Shown piece by piece: positions 59,149-64,000 of a stretch of 64,000 nucleotides of DNA (within the stretch, counting starts at the first letter, position 1; each line of letters opens with the position of its first letter). A model generated the notes under the pieces. It was not told the origin of the DNA. It worked only from the letters and a program-made list of their open reading frames with translations, and searched no databases. The translations under genes and the position numbers were made by a program. This DNA is from Neodiprion pinetum (taxonomy: Eukaryota; Arthropoda; Insecta; Hymenoptera; Diprionidae): assembly GCF_021155775.2 (NCBI RefSeq), contig NC_060232.1:38668089-38732088 (forward strand), written 5' to 3'.

Positions 59149-61001
59149 TGTTACGTGGGGGTGAGTGTGTACTGAGCGGTGGTAGTTGATGATTAATTGA
59201 ATAATCTAGCTCCCACGTAACGACAATGAATAATAATTAAATCTAAGAAAAGACTTACCTTTCGGTAAGCCGGTAATTTGTAGGATCGTGTCGCTATAGA
59301 CCTGTACAGGTCTGTGAGGTTTGTTTAAATAGTTGAGGCTATTTTATAATAAAGAAAATGGGAAGAAGGTCGCTCAAAATAAATGTTTAAAAAGATTTAA
59401 CTGGTAAAAGATGAAGTATATTCTGGTTCAATTTAGTTATTGAAATATCTGGTAACAATCGATGGTGATAATTATATATATGAGCCAAAAATAACAATTT
59501 ATAAAGGTTTCAAATTGAATAAAAAATCGCATGTTATACTATTCTAGAAGATAATATTATTTGGTACCAGGAACATCTACTCTGAACGATGGTTATAACT
59601 AGCTGGTCGTGATAATTGTATTGTATCTCTCTTTTTAGATTATCTTAAATCGTTTAATACTATATATATATATTTAATATATATATTTAATCGTTTAGTC
59701 TTATTTGTTAATTCTTGGAAACAATAAGTGGAATTTAATTGGGGGTAGTGAAGCTAGCCACCAATTCTATGCTTGGTTTTTGTGAATTTACTGAAGTAGT
59801 TTTGATTATCAAGGTGAAACAAGAATTCGTCTAATTTCGAAGATTAACACTCGGATTGACTTAGCTTTTTGGTGAATCGGTCGACGAGATTGAGAGCCGT
59901 CGGATCGTGTCGGTCTGCGTCGGTAGAATGCTGGACCAGGGGCCTCACCTCAAATTTGGAAGAGTTGATGAATCGAATGATGTTGAACGTTGGTCACTTA
60001 GTCTTTGTGAATTTAGAATGATATCTTGTTATCGAAAGTTTGAAAGTGTCTGTTTGTGATTTTGATGATAAGTTAAAATTGATTGGAACGATTATTTATT
60101 AAAAATGATAGTGTAATTATTATTATTTTTACTTAAGATTACCTGATTCGCTTGAATCAGGGCCGAACTCAATTTTAACTAAGGGAAATGGAATATCATA
60201 AAAATGTCTATTCGCGAAACGACGAGATTTAGTAAAGAACAGAAAAGATGGAAATGTAGAAGATAGTGAGTCTTTTGCAGCTAACAGAATAACTGAATGC
60301 TCGAATTTAACGAATTAGCGCGAGACTTTAGGCCGGTCACAACTAAGATTTTCCAAACGCTACTCTTGCTCGAGAGGGCTAATCCGGGTTTACGTCCACG
60401 CACTTCGCGACTTGACAGACGAAAGACGCGGCTTCTTGGGCCCGAGGGTCCAAGGAGCTGCAGTTGTAATTAGTTACAACGGTAATTAGCCAATGAGGTG
60501 CGAGGGCGTCCTCCTGGCGCCCAAATCCACGTGGTCAGCGTTACTTCTCGCTCTTCGACGGTGTTCCGACGATTCTCAATCTCGTCGGTGACACATTGAA
60601 GATATGAACAAAATATATTTACATGCAATGTTCACACATTCATTCATACATTCCAATAAGTAATCTATTTTAATTTGGTGGTTCTAAAGGTAGTGGTTTA
60701 TCCTAGTTATTGATTATAATTTTAATTTAAAAAGAGGAATATTTCCAGGCTGAGCGCTACTGATACTAACTCAGCAGTCTCTCATCTCAGTTCTTGGTAC
60801 CAGATAAATAGAATAAAGTTGAACCTTATACTAGGGATCATCGTTGGTCTCTACGTGACTTTTGCCAGGAGGGGTGGAACTCGCCGTTATTAGAATATGA
60901 GATTTTGATGAAATGATATCTGTGCAGTGAAGAAATTAAAGAAATGAAATGAAATGGAATTTTGAAAAAGGTACGCCAAGGCAGTACGTCGGGGCGTAAC
61001 A
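59149..61001 (-). mobile_element. 3' LTR of a Gypsy-type retrotransposon
   Basis: A 1853-bp segment bounded by TGTTACG on the left and CGTAACA on the right, the TG...CA inverted ends of an LTR. It sits at the downstream side of a minus-strand integrase and is preceded, on that strand, by a purine-rich tract. The other LTR would lie beyond the window, so identity between the two could not be used. The first 75 bases contain a hairpin of TTACGTGGG and CCCACGTAA. A TA-rich run lies at 59660-59692. Confidence 0.7.
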
Positions 61002-61016
61002 TCCCTCCCCACTTAG
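61002..61016 (-). other. Polypurine tract of the retrotransposon
   Basis: On the minus strand the sequence reads AAGTGGGGAGGGA directly before the LTR. This is where second-strand DNA synthesis would be primed. Confidence 0.65.
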
Positions 61017-62395
61017 AAACCATCAACGTCCTCGTTGATGAATAATTAAAGGCTAGTAGATATACAGAAATTGAGAGTAATCAAAAGATAATGTATGTGT
61101 ATATGTGACAGTGTCACAACGATGATGAAATATTAAGGTATTATATAGTTTATAAAAACGAATTTCAGGTCGGCGGGAGAATAACTCTCTGTGATCAGCA
61201 AACTGGTCAGCCGGCCTTCACATTAAGAACAACTATAACTCAGGTTAACGTAAGGGAGTAAAGGTGGTATATCTTATAACATGGTGACAATCGTTGCTAT
61301 TGCAATTTAGGATGTAAGGTCGGCGGGAGAATAACTCTCTGTGATCAGTAAACTGGTCAACCGGCCTTTACATTAAGGACAACTATAACTCAGGCTAACG
61401 TAAGGGAGTAATATCATGATTAAAGGTGGAATATTTTATAACATGGTGACAATCGCTGCTACCGCAATTTAGGATGTAAGATCGGCGGGAGAATAACTCT
61501 CTATGATCAGTGAGACTGGTCAGCCGAGTTCTTCATAGCGAAAATGACTTATGCGAAACGTTGGTGGAACGGCTAGTGTGTTCTGCGTTGGTTGACATTT
61601 GGCTTTGGCGCTGCTGAACATCAGGTGTACCGTGTCCTCTGATTGGTGAACGAGATCTGGATGCTCGGCTAGCTGGAGAGCCTTACGCCTTGGTAGAGGC
61701 CGGATTCCGTGCATTTAGATCTTTGTGGTGGGCCCAGTATCATGTGACCCACTGAGAGTCGTAGTCGTATGTGTACCCTCGTAGCGGATACTCATTAATA
61801 GGTTGACGAACAGGAATCCTGGCAGTACTTTTAAGTGCTGCCTTGTTTTGGCATCTGGGTTCCTTTAGAGTAGTGCATTCTGGACCCAAACAGCCCGTCG
61901 ACTGCATTCAGCCACTCGAACTCGCCTTTTCTCCTGTTAGGTTTTGTAAAAGTTTTCACCAAATTGCCATTTGCCTTAAATAATTGCCGAAGTTCCAATG
62001 GTCATTTTTTTTTCTAATATACTGTAGCATTTTTAACGTTAATTTGGAATGAAAGGAATTTGAAAGAAAGGAAAGGTTTCAAGGTTAACATCACACTGAG
62101 TTGATCCATTCAGAAGCTTCTGAACGAACTCTAAGGGCAGATCAAGTTCATCGCTGAACTTCCCTCTTAGGTGTTAGACTTCAAACTTAGAGCTAGTTAC
62201 AGTTGAATATCCCTCGTTGCGGTTGGTCACGCCCCATCCGTTGGCGTTAAGCTTAAAATTACTTAGAAATATCCCAGGATTGTTGGTAAATGATGTGATC
62301 ATGTAGTCCTCCAAGTTCGTTTCCCTCGAAAATGAATGTTCATTACTCCCAATCTCATATTTGTAATCGCATTAATTAGTCTACAATGCGTTCCA
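61017..62395 (-). other. Non-coding 3' internal region of the retrotransposon
   Basis: 1.4 kb between the integrase stop codon and the polypurine tract. No envelope-like frame is present. It contains the 150-bp repeats at 61169-61540. The remainder shows nothing recognisable. Confidence 0.5.
61169..61540. repeat. About 150-bp direct repeats inside the retrotransposon
   Basis: Units begin with GGTCGGCGGGAGAATAACTC at 61169 and 61319, and with a slightly changed form (GATCGGCGGG) at 61480. Two near-complete copies and a partial third. Function unknown. Confidence 0.85.
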
Positions 62396-64000
62396 TCAGT
62401 AAGCCAGTTCGAGTTTGTCTACATGTTTAATGAATCTTTCACCGTTGTTACCTTCTAATACTACGTTATTGTTTTCCAAGACTTTAACAATTTTGTATGG
62501 ACCCTGGTATCGTTTGCTAAATTTTCCTTTCCTAGCTTCTATCTGTACGCGTACCATGTCTCCCGCTTTGCCTTTGAACGGATGTACTGTCCGATCGTAA
62601 TACATTTTCGACCTTTCCTTCGCCTGCACTAAGTTGGTCGCAGCCAAGGCCTGCATTTCGTTTAATCTGATAATTAGGTCTTCAAGATACGAGTTGTACG
62701 TTAAACGGTTTTCCTCAGTATCAAACGCAGTTGGACAGCGCGCTATTCTTCCGAAAACGAGCTCATACGGTGTGAAGTTTGTGGCTTCATGAACTGCCGT
62801 ATTGTATGAAAACATAGCAAATTGAACTAGTTCATCCCAATCGTCAAACTCATTAATATAATGTTTAATGTACTCTGTTAATACAATATGGCTACGTTCT
62901 AATGCGCCATTTGATTGTGGTCGATAACTGGAAGTGGTAATATGTTTAATTTTGAAAAGTTTAGCTAATTCTTGTAGTAGTTTATTTACGAAACTTGTTC
63001 CTCGATCTGTTAGAATAGTTTTAGGCGATCCAAATTGCAAAATCAGATGTTTTACCATTGCATGAGCCACAGTCTCAGCTCTTATGTCGGGAATAGGCAC
63101 AGCGATACAAAATTTTGTCAAATTATCCTGCATGGTTAAGATATGCTTGTTGCCACTAGGGGTCTGCGGAAGTGGACCTACTGTATCTAGTGAAATTTTC
63201 TGAAACGGCTCAGATGGAGTGTCCGTTATTAGCATTGGCTCTCTAGTCTTTACGCGAACTAGCTTTTGTTCTTGACAGCTTTCGCATCTTCGAATGAAAT
63301 TACTGATATCCTCTCTCATTCGCGGCCAATAAAATCTTTCGCGGATTCTTCGATATGTTTTGGTTACGCCTTTGTGTCCTCCCATTAGCCCACTATGCAC
63401 TTCCGAAATTATGCCCGGTCGTATTTCTGATGGTGGTATCACGGTTATACCTGAACAGATTGTAATGTCTATGTCTTCGTCTTCAAAAATATCTATTAAT
63501 AAATTTGAGATGTCTATTGATAGTTCGTCAGTCATATCCCCTAATTTTGAAATTCTAAATGTTTTTATTTTCAAATTCAATAAAGTCGTTTTCAAATTTC
63601 CCAAAGCTACCTTGACGTTATGTAATTCAATTTTGTCAAAATGTTTTCTTTTAACCACGAGGCTAAATATGCTATATTTTCCCGTTTTTGTTATAATAAC
63701 TTGGCCTAATTTTGGTTTTGCATCACGATGATCGTCTGCATTTATTAATTCCAAATCGTTTAGTAATCTGCTGACTGGTGTAGAAAATTCTGAATCTATT
63801 GATATGAAGTGTACATAATTGTCTTTTCTGTATGTCAAATTTTCACGACTGAATGAGATTCTATTCCCTGAATGGTAACCTGTTTTTGGAAATCTTAATG
63901 GCGATACTGTTTCTAAATCTGGTGGTATACTTTCCGTAATTTCAATTTGCGTTGGTGAATCTCGGAATTCTAGTTGCGGCTGTAAACGCCTTGGCGTTTT
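62396..64000 (-). mobile_element. Ty3/Gypsy pol 3' part with integrase (open at window edge)
   Basis: C-terminal part of a retrotransposon polyprotein. The frame is open from the stop at 62396-62398 to the window end, 534 codons, so the reverse transcriptase should lie beyond. Numbering from a TTG codon at 63838, the integrase has a zinc-binding module (His148, His155, Cys185, Cys188). The catalytic triad is Asp218 (SLDTVGP), Asp278 (LTDRGTSF) and Glu314 (QSNGALERS). The D-35-E spacing is as expected. A GPY/F-like end follows (YQGPYKIVKV). About 140 residues before the zinc module are a non-catalytic region I cannot assign. The frame has no break, so the insertion may be recent. It integrates element DNA into the genome. 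Confidence 0.9.

Noticed and set aside
1..64000. CRISPR arrays, bacterial operons, riboswitches, tRNA or rRNA genes
   Set aside because: None seen; introns and polyadenylation signals show eukaryotic nuclear DNA.

Overview
The window is nuclear DNA of an insect. Genes are split by short GT-AG introns, intergenic DNA is AT-rich and long, and the gene set is insect-like: GH18 chitinases, a CBM14 peritrophin-type protein and a GMC oxidoreductase, together with ordinary housekeeping genes. I lean towards a holometabolous insect, possibly a hymenopteran, but nothing here proves the order. There are no CRISPR arrays, operons or other bacterial features, and I found no tRNA or rRNA gene.

Layout. 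Positions 1-12.8 kb are nearly gene-free, holding one follistatin/Kazal-domain exon (4637-4923), a foldback repeat and simple repeats. 12.88-16.55 kb (+) is PIGK, the catalytic subunit of the GPI-anchor transamidase; its second intron carries a complete MITE with long inverted repeats and a 9-bp target-site duplication. 18.2-19.3 kb (+) is a small secreted CBM14 chitin-binding protein with a clear TATA box and leader intron. 21.08-23.50 kb (-) is a six-exon GMC oxidoreductase with one single-base frameshift.

24.5-41.2 kb (-) is a tandem array of four intact GH18 chitinase genes (A, B, C, D), all with the same four-exon structure. Broken copies are scattered from 19.5 to 47.4 kb. Genes A/D and B/C form two sequence pairs. 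A/D have Ser in place of the first Asp of the FDGxDxDWE motif. B, C and D, and probably A, have a non-coding leader exon and a TATA box upstream. With the peritrophin and GMC genes, the 18-47 kb stretch looks like a chitin/cuticle neighbourhood; this is inference from family roles.

47.7-54.2 kb holds two housekeeping genes in divergent orientation: mRpL54 (-) and TRAPPC9 (+, 12 exons, 1171 residues). 55.10-56.96 kb (-) is an intronless PIF1-family DNA helicase.

57.2-64 kb is nested mobile DNA. A truncated P-element/THAP9-type transposase gene, with an in-frame TGA, runs into about 2.9 copies of a 334-bp tandem repeat. The repeat is interrupted by a Ty3/Gypsy-type LTR retrotransposon on the - strand: a 1.85-kb 3' LTR, a polypurine tract, internal 150-bp repeats and an integrase open to the window edge.

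The most striking features are the chitinase birth-and-death array with its relics and patchy sequence exchange, the MULE-like MITE, the frameshifted GMC gene and the nested transposon cluster. I saw no convincing wholly new system.
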